Origin: Syntrophorhabdaceae bacterium
GTDB taxonomy: Bacteria; Desulfobacterota; Syntrophorhabdia; Syntrophorhabdales; Syntrophorhabdaceae
Length of the DNA: 64,000 nt
Assembly: GCA_036504895.1 (NCBI GenBank)
Contig: DASXUJ010000024.1
Coordinates: 1 to 64,000, forward strand
Reading direction: 5' to 3'
This document shows, piece by piece, positions 15,943 through 24,540 of this stretch. The position numbers and the translations under genes are program-made. Under the pieces are notes generated by a model. That model saw only the letters and a list, made by a program, of their open reading frames with translations, searched no databases and had not been told where the DNA came from. The first letter of the stretch is position 1; each line of letters begins with the position of its first letter.

Positions 15943-16482
15943 TCAGGAATGGCATTTGGCGCAGGCGAATTCCCCGGTATGGTGGCACCCCATACAATAC
16001 TCCATGGAATTCGGGTTTGCCTTATGCTCTTTGTGGCAGTTGGCGCACTCGTCCACTTTTGCATGCTTCGGGATATTGGGGATATCGTGGGGGTTGACCA
16101 CTTTCCCCCTGGTATCGGTCAGGATTTTGCTTTTTGCCGTTGCTTTCGCAAGTTCGGCAGGCGTGCCGTGACATTTGAGGCAAAACTCCCGGGAATACCG
16201 GCGCGCCTTTACAGGCCGGCTGCCGGTCACATTGACGTGCGATTTCTTGAGCGCCGCCTCCTCATGGCAGCCGGTGCAGGTATCGACCCCTTTATTCGCA
16301 TGGGAGGACACGTGCATGGCGCTGTCTTTCATCGACTTCACCTGTTTCTCGTGGCAGGCGGAGCAATTCGCGGCCCCCGGTGACGGGGCGTCCGCCCGCA
16401 AAGGCCCTTCGCAGACGGCAAAGGTCGCCCACCACAGCACCAGGAACGCCACGGCAAGGAAACTCCCTATCCCTCTTATCAT
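15943..16482 (-). CDS. Six-heme c-type cytochrome
   Basis: A 179-aa periplasmic cytochrome with a signal peptide (about residues 1-24) and six CxxCH heme sites: CSACH, CTGCH, CLKCH, CANCH, CMGCH and CAKCH. Spacing and the HKEHK/HHTGEF stretches are those of small tetra- to hexaheme cytochromes that pair with fumarate-reductase-like flavoproteins (the cytochrome domain of Fcc3/CctA types, here as a separate protein). It lies downstream of such a flavoprotein and upstream of tatA on the same strand, separated from the former by a strong stem-loop. Probable role: bring electrons from the quinone pool to the flavoprotein. Confidence 0.88.
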   Translation of the reverse strand: MIRGIGSFLAVAFLVLWWATFAVCEGPLRADAPSPGAANCSACHEKQVKSMKDSAMHVSSHANKGVDTCTGCHEEAALKKSHVNVTGSRPVKARRYSREFCLKCHGTPAELAKATAKSKILTDTRGKVVNPHDIPNIPKHAKVDECANCHKEHKANPNSMEYCMGCHHTGEFACAKCHS

Positions 16483-16511
16483 TTCATGCTCCTTTGTTCC
16501 TGTCGTCTATG

Positions 16512-16543
16512 GGCGGGAGCCCGGACAATTTCGGGCTCCCGCC
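16512..16543 (-). other. Strong stem-loop between flavoprotein and cytochrome genes
   Basis: A perfect 12-bp stem, GGCGGGAGCCCG and its complement, around an 8-nt loop. There is no T-run on the minus strand, so it is more likely an mRNA processing or stability element, or a weak terminator, setting the ratio of the two products. Confidence 0.6.
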
Positions 16544-16565
16544 TCACGGAAAAGCCGGATGCCGC

Positions 16566-18368
16566 TTATACGGGTACGCCTGCCGCATATTTGGCGGCAA
16601 GGTAGCCGGTTACGCAGCACCGGGCGAGACTTCCGATGTCGGCGTCCATGGAGTATTCGTACTGGTTGAATCCGCCCGCGTTATTTCCGCACGCGTAGAG
16701 GCCGGAGATCACCTTCCCTTCCTTGTTCATCACCTGGAACTTATCGTTGACCAGGGGACCAGCCTGGGCGACAAGGATGCCGACCGTGGTCCTCACCGCA
16801 TAATAGGGCGGCTTGTCGCAGGGAAAGAGGGTTTGGGGGTCCTTTCCGAAATCCTTGTCCCGCCCGGACTTTGCAAGCTCGTTGTACCGCGCGACGGTAG
16901 CCTTGAAGACATCCACATTCAGATCGCCGCCGATGCCCAGGGCAGGGCCCTCCTTGATCATCTTCGCCGCGAGCTCTTCGATGGAATTCGCTTTTATGAT
17001 GATACCCGCCTCGATCATTTTTTCCGTGGCCTTCTTGCTGTTCATGGGCAGGACCAGGGGGATCCTTCTGGTGGTCATCCTCCTGCAGACGGTGCCCGCG
17101 AGGTTCTCCAGCACATTGTCGTCCTTCCACCTCTCGTCGAATATGGTCCACATCATGCTTTTGGGCTGCATGAACATTGCTTTTCCGATACCGCTGAAGG
17201 GGGCGTTCTCATTCATGAACCTCTCGCCGAAGGCGTTCACATAGAGCCATGGCTGCCGGGCGATACCCACGTAGTCGAGGCGAAGCTTCTCCAATGCCTC
17301 GGGGTTCATGCCGTCCCACGTCATGGGGCAATGTGGCCAGGGGTCCATGCGCGCGCCGATCCATTGGGACATCAGGTACCCGTCGCCCGTGTTGGTCTTC
17401 TTGCCGAATACCTCCTTGTATGCCCCTGCTTCGGGCAAATACTTCCTCATCATCTCGGGGTTGCCTTCATAACCGCCGGTGCAGAGGATGACCGCCTTTT
17501 TGGCGTTGATCCTTACATAGCCTTTAGGGCCCTTCGCAATGAGCCCCGTAACCCTGTCCCCTTCCTTGATGAGCTGCTCAGCCGCGGTCCCGTAGGTGAT
17601 CTGGAAGCCCATTTCGTTGAGGTGCTTTTCGAGGGCGGGCTCCACCCGCACCGCGGTGATGATGTGAGCCCCGGGGTGCCAGTATATCCACTGACCCGGC
17701 CTGGAATGGGCCTGGCTCGGAAGGGCCTGCTGGTTCATCTCGCCGTGGACCTCTATGGGGATGGAATCGGGGTTTATCCCCTGCCCCTCCAGGATGTCGA
17801 GCCACCAGTCGGCGACTTTTCTGCCGTAGTTGACGACCTTATTGATCTGCCTCTGGTCGCACCTCCAGAGCGAGGCTCTCACCTGGGCCCCTGCCTGCAG
17901 CTCCTTATCCTTTTTGATCCCTCTCTTTTCCATGAGCCTGCTGTCGGAGAAACCGTACCAGGCGCCTATCGCCCTCGATTTGTAGATCCTTCCCGGGCTC
18001 TTTATGTATTCTTTCGTCAGTTTCTCGATGGCGATCACCTTCGCCCCTGTCTCGACGGCGGAAATGGTACACGGCATACCGGAGGCCCCCGTGCCGACCA
18101 CCACGATATCGGCAGTCAAAGTCTCCACAATGGCAGACGCGGGCACGGCTCCGGGTTGCTTCTCAAATTCCCATACCTGCTCCTCGAGTGGCAGGTTTCT
18201 CAATTTTTTTGGCTCGACCCTTACCGCGTCGTCATTTCCCGCTGCCTTCACCCGTGTAGCGCCTGTCGCGGCAAGTACGCCGGCCGCAAGTGTGGCGCCC
18301 GCGCCTGCCAGGATCTGGCGTCGTGAAAGAAGCTTCTTTTTTTCCTGGCCCTTTTCCTCTTCGGACAT
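16566..18368 (-). CDS. Tat-exported FAD reductase (fumarate-reductase-like)
   Basis: About 600 aa from the ATG at 18368 (GGGAGGAT upstream); the frame is open further but has no signal there. It starts MSEEEKGQEKKKLLSRRQIL, a twin-arginine signal ending ATRVKAAG. FAD binding is seen at VVVGTGASGMPCTISAVETG (near residue 85) and in a second ILCTGGYEGNPEMM region, then GISGLYACGN-like GLYACGNNAGGF and SLARCCVTGYLAA at the end. This fits soluble periplasmic reductases of the fumarate reductase/3-oxosteroid/urocanate reductase group that work with a multiheme c cytochrome. The catalytic Arg/His set could not be assigned confidently, so the substrate (for example fumarate, urocanate, cinnamate or another enoate) is open. 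Divergent from a sigma-54 activator. Confidence 0.85.
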   Translation of the reverse strand: MSEEEKGQEKKKLLSRRQILAGAGATLAAGVLAATGATRVKAAGNDDAVRVEPKKLRNLPLEEQVWEFEKQPGAVPASAIVETLTADIVVVGTGASGMPCTISAVETGAKVIAIEKLTKEYIKSPGRIYKSRAIGAWYGFSDSRLMEKRGIKKDKELQAGAQVRASLWRCDQRQINKVVNYGRKVADWWLDILEGQGINPDSIPIEVHGEMNQQALPSQAHSRPGQWIYWHPGAHIITAVRVEPALEKHLNEMGFQITYGTAAEQLIKEGDRVTGLIAKGPKGYVRINAKKAVILCTGGYEGNPEMMRKYLPEAGAYKEVFGKKTNTGDGYLMSQWIGARMDPWPHCPMTWDGMNPEALEKLRLDYVGIARQPWLYVNAFGERFMNENAPFSGIGKAMFMQPKSMMWTIFDERWKDDNVLENLAGTVCRRMTTRRIPLVLPMNSKKATEKMIEAGIIIKANSIEELAAKMIKEGPALGIGGDLNVDVFKATVARYNELAKSGRDKDFGKDPQTLFPCDKPPYYAVRTTVGILVAQAGPLVNDKFQVMNKEGKVISGLYACGNNAGGFNQYEYSMDADIGSLARCCVTGYLAAKYAAGVPV

Positions 18369-18405
18369 ATAATCCTCCCCAATCAATAATTTTGTAAATC
18401 CTCGA

Positions 18406-18422
18406 TAAATTGTGTGTGCCAA
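18406..18422 (-). promoter_or_regulatory. Candidate sigma-54 promoter for the flavoprotein operon
   Basis: On the minus strand TTGGCACACACAATTTA keeps a perfect -24 part (TTGGCAC) but the -12 part lacks the usual GC (ATTTA in place of TTGCA). It lies 54 bp upstream of the flavoprotein start, next to a divergent sigma-54 activator, so context favours it. A weak or variant site. Confidence 0.35.
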
Positions 18423-18603
18423 CAGGATGAGGTAATTGCCGTTGAAATATCCAAAATGCGTGCCAATGGAAAAATGTCGCAGATTCAAGGAAGATGGAAT
18501 CGAGAGAAGAGCCATAATGCGAAATATGGTCGAAATGCAGTGCCATATATGGTATGTCAGTAAGTGGAATGTCAAATATCGCATTTGCCTTTTCTTCGGA
18601 GGA

Positions 18604-20154
18604 ATGATGATCAACGAGCTCGATTTCTTCAACCAGGCGACCCTTCGCATCTGCAGCAGCCTCGATATCGATGAGGTGGCCCAGGAATGCCTCGATTACC
18701 TGGAGAATTACATCCCCCTCGACGGGGTCACCATGAGCTACTACGACGAGAAGAGCAAATCTGTGGTCATGATGGCCATCAAAACACGGATTCCCCTCAA
18801 CACGCAGGTGAAAGTCATACCCATCTCTCCGGAAGGGCAGCAGGATTTTAAGACAACAAAGAGCGTCGTCATGATCCACAATAACCCGGAGCAGTACCCC
18901 GTGCCCCGGGCGGTGTGGCAGGCCCTCGGGCTGATGGAGAAATCGAGCATCGTGCTCTTTACGTGGTCGAAGGGGCGCCGGCTGGGACAGGTAGGCTTCT
19001 TCGTGCGCGGGCGCAACCGATATACGGAAGAGCACACTCGCCTCATCAAGCTGCTTCACCGGCCTTTTTCCATAGCGATGGCAAACGCCCTGCAATACCA
19101 GAAGATCGTGAACATGAAAGAGCTTTTTTCCGCGGACATCCGGCGGCTGCGCCACGAGCTGAAACAGATCTCCGGCGCCGAGGTCATCGGTGCGGACGGC
19201 GGGCTGCACAATGTGATGGAGGTGATCTCCCAAGTCGCGCCTTTGACGACCCAGGTACTCCTCCTTGGTGAGACCGGGGCGGGAAAGGAAATCATTGCCA
19301 ACAGGATTCACCTTTCCTCGCCCCGCAGGGACGGCCCCTTCATAAAGATCAACTGCGGAGCCATTCCGGAGGGACTGATCGACAGCGAGCTCTTCGGACA
19401 CGAGAGAGGCGCCTTTACCGGGGCTGTTTCCCAGAAGCCGGGCCGCTTCGAGCGCGCCCACAGGGGCACGATCTTTCTCGACGAGATAGGAGACCTGCCC
19501 GCATCGGCCCAGGTGAGGCTTCTTAGGGTGTTGCAGGAGAAAGAGATAGAGCGCGTGGGAGGTTCAAATCCGATAAAAATAGACGTCCGCGTCATTGCCG
19601 CGACCCACTGCGACCTCGAGACACTGGTACGGCAGGGAGTATTCAGGGAGGACCTCTGGTTCCGGCTCAGCGTGTTCCCCATCAAGATCCCGCCGCTTCG
19701 GGAAAGAAAGTCCGACATACCGATGCTGATCTATTATTTTGTGATGAACAAGTCGCGGGAGCTCAACCTCAGGATCAATCCGGAGCTTGCCCCGGGAGCC
19801 ATGGAACGTCTCGTCGCCTACGATTGGCCGGGGAACGTGCGGGAGCTGCAGAATATCGTGGAGCGGGCCCTGATCCGCGCCCAAATTACGGACCCTTCGC
19901 AGCCTCTCAGGTTCGACGAGCTTTCCCTCGCGGCGGGCGACGCGAAGCAGGACATCCTGCCCGAAACAGACGGGACATTTTCTACCCTGGACCAGGCGAT
20001 GAAAGGGCATATCGAAAAGGCCCTTCACATCACGAAGGGAAGAGTTCAGGGTAAGGGCGGAGCGGCAGAGCTTCTGGGAATAAATGCAAACACCTTGAGG
20101 CACCGGATGCGCCAACTGGAGATACCTTTCGGCAAAGGGCAGAAGAACGCGTAA
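18604..20154 (+). CDS. Sigma-54-dependent transcription activator with N-terminal GAF-like domain
   Basis: About 516 aa. The frame is open back to 18436, but the ATG pair at 18604/18607 follows GGAGGA and starts a normal domain, so it is preferred; the ribosome site is very close, so the second ATG may be used. Domains: GAF-like sensor, residues about 1-165; AAA+ core, with Walker A GETGAGKE, sigma-54 contact GAFTGA, Walker B-type LDEIGDLP, and R-finger region FREDLWFRL; C-terminal Fis-type HTH (ELLGINANTLRHRM). It lacks a receiver domain, so it probably responds to a small molecule rather than a kinase. Divergent from the flavoprotein/cytochrome genes, which it should activate. Confidence 0.9.
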   Translation: MMINELDFFNQATLRICSSLDIDEVAQECLDYLENYIPLDGVTMSYYDEKSKSVVMMAIKTRIPLNTQVKVIPISPEGQQDFKTTKSVVMIHNNPEQYPVPRAVWQALGLMEKSSIVLFTWSKGRRLGQVGFFVRGRNRYTEEHTRLIKLLHRPFSIAMANALQYQKIVNMKELFSADIRRLRHELKQISGAEVIGADGGLHNVMEVISQVAPLTTQVLLLGETGAGKEIIANRIHLSSPRRDGPFIKINCGAIPEGLIDSELFGHERGAFTGAVSQKPGRFERAHRGTIFLDEIGDLPASAQVRLLRVLQEKEIERVGGSNPIKIDVRVIAATHCDLETLVRQGVFREDLWFRLSVFPIKIPPLRERKSDIPMLIYYFVMNKSRELNLRINPELAPGAMERLVAYDWPGNVRELQNIVERALIRAQITDPSQPLRFDELSLAAGDAKQDILPETDGTFSTLDQAMKGHIEKALHITKGRVQGKGGAAELLGINANTLRHRMRQLEIPFGKGQKNA

Positions 20155-20568
20155 AGAGCAGATTAAGGCCCTTCGCTTTTTCGCCTTCCCTCTTCCCTTC
20201 CGGGGAGGGGTTGTGCCGACGGTGGATACCTTATTATTCAATATCTTGGGCGACAACGAGATTATTCACTCACCCGCAAAGCGCGACCGGCCATGCGCCT
20301 GCCAATGACCCATGTACCCGAGGTTTCGAAGAGCGCCTTGTCACGGCCATTTGTTCCTCCACGGTCTTTAATTATGGACAGATTATCATGGGGGAAAGGA
20401 ACATGGACTCGTCGTATATATGAGGGCAAATTTTTGCAAGAGGATGGCCTTCGGGAGTGCAGGACCGGACGCGGAGGCCGAACCTTCCCTCCAGGGATCG
20501 TGCCATGGCGGAAAATGGGTGAATGTGGTAAAATAAGCCCATCGCGATTGTCGCGATATTCCCTCAGC
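20155..20568. other. Gap between activator and radical SAM gene
   Basis: The radical SAM frame opens at 20293, but the extra residues look non-coding. No ribosome site is seen for any start. Nothing else is recognised. Confidence 0.4.
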
Positions 20569-21339
20569 ATGCAAGAAATTATCCGAAAAAGCCTATTATA
20601 CCGGACCGCCGTCGAGTATGGCGATTACACCATCAACCATGTGAGTGGGTGCGGCCACGGCTGCACCTATCCCTGCTATGCATTTATGATGGCGAAGCGC
20701 TTCGGCAAGGTCAAAGCCTATGACGAATGGTGCAAGCCCAAGATTGTCGGCAATGCCCTCGATCTGCTCGACAGGGAACTCCCGAGGCTTAAGCATAGGA
20801 TACGGTATGTCCACCTCTGCTTTTCCACCGATCCGTTTATGAGGGGCTATGATGAGGTGACCCGCCTTTCCCTCGAGATAATTGCCCGGTTAAATGCCAA
20901 TGGGATCAGGGTCACCACCCTGACGAAGGGACTATATCCTGCGGCGCTTTCAGACAAGGGCTTTCTCCGGAATAACGAATACGGCATAACCCTGGTTTCT
21001 CTCGCGGAAACACACCGGGAGAAATATGAGCCCTATGCCGCCTCCTGCATGGAGAGGATCGAGCGCCTCAAGGCCCTGCACGACGCGGGCCTCCGGACGT
21101 GGGTCAGCATCGAGCCTTACCCGACTCCGAATATTATCGGGCAGGACCTGACGCAATTGTTGGCCGAAATCGATTTTGTAGACAGGATCGTATTCGGACG
21201 CCTCAATTATAGTAAAGAAGTCGGTCTTTACGGCGATTCTGCCGGTTTTTACAATAGATGTGCAATGGAGGTAAGGCAATTTTGCCGCGACCACGGAATA
21301 GAAGCCTATATCAAGCGGAAAACTGCCGCGCAGAAATAA
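20569..21339 (+). CDS. SPL-like radical SAM protein with CX3CX3C motif
   Basis: About 256 aa from the ATG at 20569. It has HVSGCGHGCTYPCYAF, so the cluster cysteines are spaced CX3CX3C rather than the CX3CX2C of most radical SAM enzymes; the rest (VHLCFSTDPFMRGY, VTTLTKG, LVSLAET, WVSIEPYPTPNI) matches the spore photoproduct lyase-like COG1533 group. These use a 4Fe-4S cluster and S-adenosylmethionine to make a radical. The variant spacing seems natural for a subgroup, as other residues are intact. The start is uncertain since no ribosome site is visible. It stands alone; the substrate is unknown. Confidence 0.8.
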   Translation: MQEIIRKSLLYRTAVEYGDYTINHVSGCGHGCTYPCYAFMMAKRFGKVKAYDEWCKPKIVGNALDLLDRELPRLKHRIRYVHLCFSTDPFMRGYDEVTRLSLEIIARLNANGIRVTTLTKGLYPAALSDKGFLRNNEYGITLVSLAETHREKYEPYAASCMERIERLKALHDAGLRTWVSIEPYPTPNIIGQDLTQLLAEIDFVDRIVFGRLNYSKEVGLYGDSAGFYNRCAMEVRQFCRDHGIEAYIKRKTAAQK

Positions 21340-21446
21340 GAGGTCTTCTCCCGGTTATCGATACAAATAGGGGGTGAATACCCCGTGCTCAACGAGACAT
21401 CCACCCCGGTACAACCGCTGCAAGATGAACAAAGATGGGGGCGTTT

Positions 21447-22307
21447 TCACGTCACGGGGATCCTCCTTCCTTCGGGAGCTTTTGCCTCCCGCCCGGGCTT
21501 TGCCTGAATCGATACCAGCTCGAGATCTTTCTCGTAACCCGGGGCTACCGCCTCCCAGGCGAACTCATAAAGGCTGCCTCGTCCCGGTCCGTAACCGATG
21601 CCTCCCTCCGGTAACCCGGCCCCCGAACGTTTACCTGAGAATGTTATCTCGTTCGTGACAAAATCCCAGAACGGTTCTTTGACGCGCATCAGCGTGAAGA
21701 GGGGGGCCATGTCCTTCTCCGCCACAATTGAGACCAATTCGCCTTCCTGTTTTTGCACTTTCAGGTTCCCGTGGGGATCGGCCAGGCGGTCGAACACTGT
21801 ATTTGCCGGCCCGGTCAATACCATGGCGGCTGCTTCCGAATCGGCCAAAAACAGCGTGGTACTGCCGGACCTCACGACCCTGTCCACCACCGTATAATCC
21901 CTGCTCCATCGGTTGATCCGTGCCAGTTCCCGCACTGCTTCCGCGATCTCGGCCTTATTTTCGATCTCATCCACGAAACATTCCATGGCGTCGAAACAGA
22001 AGGCGCCCTGACAGGCGAATGTGAGCGCAGCCGTGCTTTGTGCGGGCAATGGAGCCTCTTCTATGGATGCACTCGATTCGCAGAGAAGATTCGCGTCCGA
22101 CCGATAAGAAAAATCCATCGGCTCAAGACCCTTGCGAACCTTGATTTTCACCCCAACTTTCTCCAACGAGGTAAGGCGGTGAAAAAAGTGGCCGTCTTCT
22201 TTTCGCCCGATATCGCCCAGTTGGGGAGATAGGCCCGGAAGCCATGCGGCAAAATAGTTAAACTTGCGATACATCTCTTTTACATAATGGTGACCGACAT
22301 TTGGCAT
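21447..22307 (-). CDS. Unknown 286-aa protein
   Basis: A soluble protein with no signal peptide or membrane helix and no family I recognise. It has a HHYVKEMYRKF start, a Cys-rich middle (CQGAFCFDAMECF) and a C-terminal Gly/Pro loop (GGIGYGPGRG), then a charged tail. GGAGGG before the ATG gives a good start. It is convergent with the radical SAM gene and may be single. Candidates such as a stress or defence effector were considered, but no motif supports any of them. Confidence 0.6.
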   Translation of the reverse strand: MPNVGHHYVKEMYRKFNYFAAWLPGLSPQLGDIGRKEDGHFFHRLTSLEKVGVKIKVRKGLEPMDFSYRSDANLLCESSASIEEAPLPAQSTAALTFACQGAFCFDAMECFVDEIENKAEIAEAVRELARINRWSRDYTVVDRVVRSGSTTLFLADSEAAAMVLTGPANTVFDRLADPHGNLKVQKQEGELVSIVAEKDMAPLFTLMRVKEPFWDFVTNEITFSGKRSGAGLPEGGIGYGPGRGSLYEFAWEAVAPGYEKDLELVSIQAKPGREAKAPEGRRIPVT

Positions 22308-22992
22308 GATACCCTCCTTCGTTTTTTAGATTGCAAGGTATGAAGAGCGGCGGATGACTGGAGAGCCCACTGCGTGGTCTGACGACAGAAGAATAAAGGT
22401 AAGCTGGGAAACTGCAATCTGGTTTTAGGGACTATAAGTCTCCGGGGGAAACCTGTCAATGAGGTTAGTACTGCCTTTTTGCTGCGAGATTATCTATCGG
22501 GAAGAATGACCTCTCGTCCCCTCGACTGACAGGGTCGTTTAAAAGACCCTTTCGGCCCTAAATCCCTGTAATGATATTATTTGCCGCAGCCATGACCGGA
22601 AAAAGGTGATTTTCAGGAAAGCTCACGCCCGTCCCGCACAGAGCCATGATAGGGTCTTTGCTGTGAAAAGTTCTTACATCGCCTGCAAATCGTTTTTATT
22701 CTCCCTTTCGCTTTTTCCATCAACATCCCATATCGTTCGGCCGCATGGAGCAGTATCGTCACCTCGCCATTGCACTTGTGGGTAAAGATGTTCTCGCAAT
22801 TGGCAAAACCATACTCGTTCATACACCACCTCTTGGTAAATCGTTGAATAAAACCCTTATCGGCTGTTCAGATCTAAAGAGTATAAGAAATCGAATCACT
22901 CCCTACACCGTCCGAACATGGAACAGTTACCGTAGTGAAAACCTAAGGACTTTCTTTTCTGATTTCAACCGGTCGTCACAAATATTCTTACT
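22308..22992. other. Gap with one possible small gene
   Basis: A minus-strand frame at 22613-22822 (69 aa) starts MNEYGFANCENIFTHKC, has four Cys in two pairs (C9/C17, C47/C50) and an AGAGGTGG site before its ATG, so a small metal-binding protein is possible. The rest of the gap shows nothing. Confidence 0.3.
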
Positions 22993-23331
22993 TCAGCCCG
23001 GCCTGTTGAGAAACTCTTCCACCTTTCCGTTCCACTGGGGGAGGGTTTGGGCGATGGTCTCCCACACCTGTTTCGCGTCCACGCCATCGAAGGCGCCTGT
23101 GCTACGGTTCCATGTGCCGGTCAGGGCATTCCAGTCGAGAGGTCCCAGCTCCCGTCGCACCTGAGCGGGAAGCCAGGCCCACCTTTCCTTCATAATCAAC
23201 AACCGTTCGACTGCGGATTTCAACGTCTTGGGGTCAGCGGTAAATTTTTCGTAGGGCAGGCCGCCGAATTCCCCGGTCAAGGTCCCGATAAGCTTGTTGA
23301 TGTCGTAAAGGTATAGTTTTTCAGCTCTCAT
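22993..23331 (-). CDS. Small unknown protein (112 aa)
   Basis: Taken from the ATG at 23331, which has GAGGTGA just upstream; the frame is open to 23631 but the earlier part is Arg/Pro-rich junk. The protein is helical, MRAEKLYLYDINKLIGTLTG to start, with WAWLPAQVRRELG in the middle and a NGKVEEFLNRPG end. I do not recognise the family. It lies just before the divergent holA gene. Function unknown. Confidence 0.6.
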   Translation of the reverse strand: MRAEKLYLYDINKLIGTLTGEFGGLPYEKFTADPKTLKSAVERLLIMKERWAWLPAQVRRELGPLDWNALTGTWNRSTGAFDGVDAKQVWETIAQTLPQWNGKVEEFLNRPG

Positions 23332-23544
23332 ACTCTCACCTCTTTTTGGGGCTATAGGACCCCGCACACCCCCTGTGTCCGGCGCCCTGACTGTCTCTAA
23401 TCGAAAAGTAATCCGCCGGCTATTTATTATCAAGGGCAGGGCGACCAATAGTCTCCCGTCCCGGAGCGGGCCTTTCCTTGAAAAAATCGAGCCGGTATAG
23501 TAATCTAGCTGAGCGAGGGACTTATCGGCCCCGACTAATTCGTC

Positions 23545-24537
23545 ATGACGCACAATGTGAAAGAAACCCATCAGGGAAATGAAGTCATTATCGCAGTGGG
23601 CTCCAAAGATACTGCGGCGGAGGATATCCATATCCTTTCACACGAGTGGTCCAAGTACCCTGAGGTGGATATTGCCGCAGGGAAGGATATCAAGGCCAGG
23701 GTGGTCGAGCATGCCTCCGCCTTATTCCTCAACCCCGACCTCGTGCTCGTCCTCGTAGACCCCGACCGGGAGACGCTCCACGACGTAAAAAAGCAGATCC
23801 TTTCACTTAAGGAGCGGGCCCATGTGATCGTCTATCTCACCGCGCCGGCCCCGGCGGGACACCGGCTCATCGAGGGGAAGACCATTGTCCTCGAGCAGAA
23901 GAAAGAGCGGCGCATCGAGGAGAGGGTCCGGGCATTCATCAGAAAACACGACAAAAAGATGACCCACCAGGCCCTCCAGCTCCTGACCAACCGGATAAAA
24001 GACGAATCGATCCTGGAAATGGAGCTCGAGAAGCTCGTCACCTACGTGGGCGAGCGGGGCGAGATCCGCTCCAAGGATATCCTTGCCGTGGGCACCGAAA
24101 CCCACGAGGAGAGCCTCATCACCCTCTTCGACGCCTACGCGCGTAAGGACACGTTGGGCGCCCTCGCCATATTCGAGAACCTCCTCTCCAACGGGCTGCC
24201 GGTCCTCGCGGTCCACAGTTTCCTCACCAAGCAGATACGCCTTCTCCTCCACGCCAAGGACATGGAGGAGATATTCGCTGCAAGCTCCGAGTTCGGGGTT
24301 TTTTCGAAGCCTTTTACCAAATGGAAGGACGGCATGGAGATAAAACCCCTGGAGAAGAAGCAGTACCTGCCCTTCCAAAAACCTTATTACGCCTTCAACC
24401 TTTCGAAGACGAGCCGGAAGATATCGAAAAGGGAGCTCATCGCCTTTCTCGATATGCTGGCGGCCCTCGATTTGAGTATAAAGAGGGGCAGCAAATTCGA
24501 CCGGGTCCGTCTCGAAGAGGGGTTGATCGGCTCATAA
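23545..24537 (+). CDS. holA: DNA polymerase III subunit delta
   Basis: 330 aa, the right length for HolA, the clamp-loader subunit that opens the beta clamp. Signs: an N-terminal AAA+-like part without a working Walker A, the LDxxP-type strand LVLVLVDPDRE, the middle LTNRIKDESILEMELEKLV (an NDLxxLxxEIEKL-like phrase of HolA), and a C-terminal bundle with QIRLLLHAK and LLAALDLSIKRG-like MLAALDLSIKRG. The start is the first ATG of the frame; its ribosome site is weak. The M50 protease gene follows after 3 bp, so the two are one operon. Confidence 0.85.
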   Translation: MTHNVKETHQGNEVIIAVGSKDTAAEDIHILSHEWSKYPEVDIAAGKDIKARVVEHASALFLNPDLVLVLVDPDRETLHDVKKQILSLKERAHVIVYLTAPAPAGHRLIEGKTIVLEQKKERRIEERVRAFIRKHDKKMTHQALQLLTNRIKDESILEMELEKLVTYVGERGEIRSKDILAVGTETHEESLITLFDAYARKDTLGALAIFENLLSNGLPVLAVHSFLTKQIRLLLHAKDMEEIFAASSEFGVFSKPFTKWKDGMEIKPLEKKQYLPFQKPYYAFNLSKTSRKISKRELIAFLDMLAALDLSIKRGSKFDRVRLEEGLIGS

Positions 24538-24540
24538 CCC

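Noticed and set aside
16380-18326. 648-aa plus-strand frame over the flavoprotein
   Set aside because: It lies opposite a gene with clear FAD motifs and a Tat signal; the frame has no motifs and is a GC-driven shadow.
18436-18603. Longer start of the sigma-54 activator
   Set aside because: The extra 56 residues look non-coding and overlap the divergent promoter region; the GGAGGA before 18604 is better placed.
18232-19461. 409-aa minus-strand frame over the activator
   Set aside because: Opposite strand of the AAA+ gene; composition and lack of motifs mark it as a shadow.
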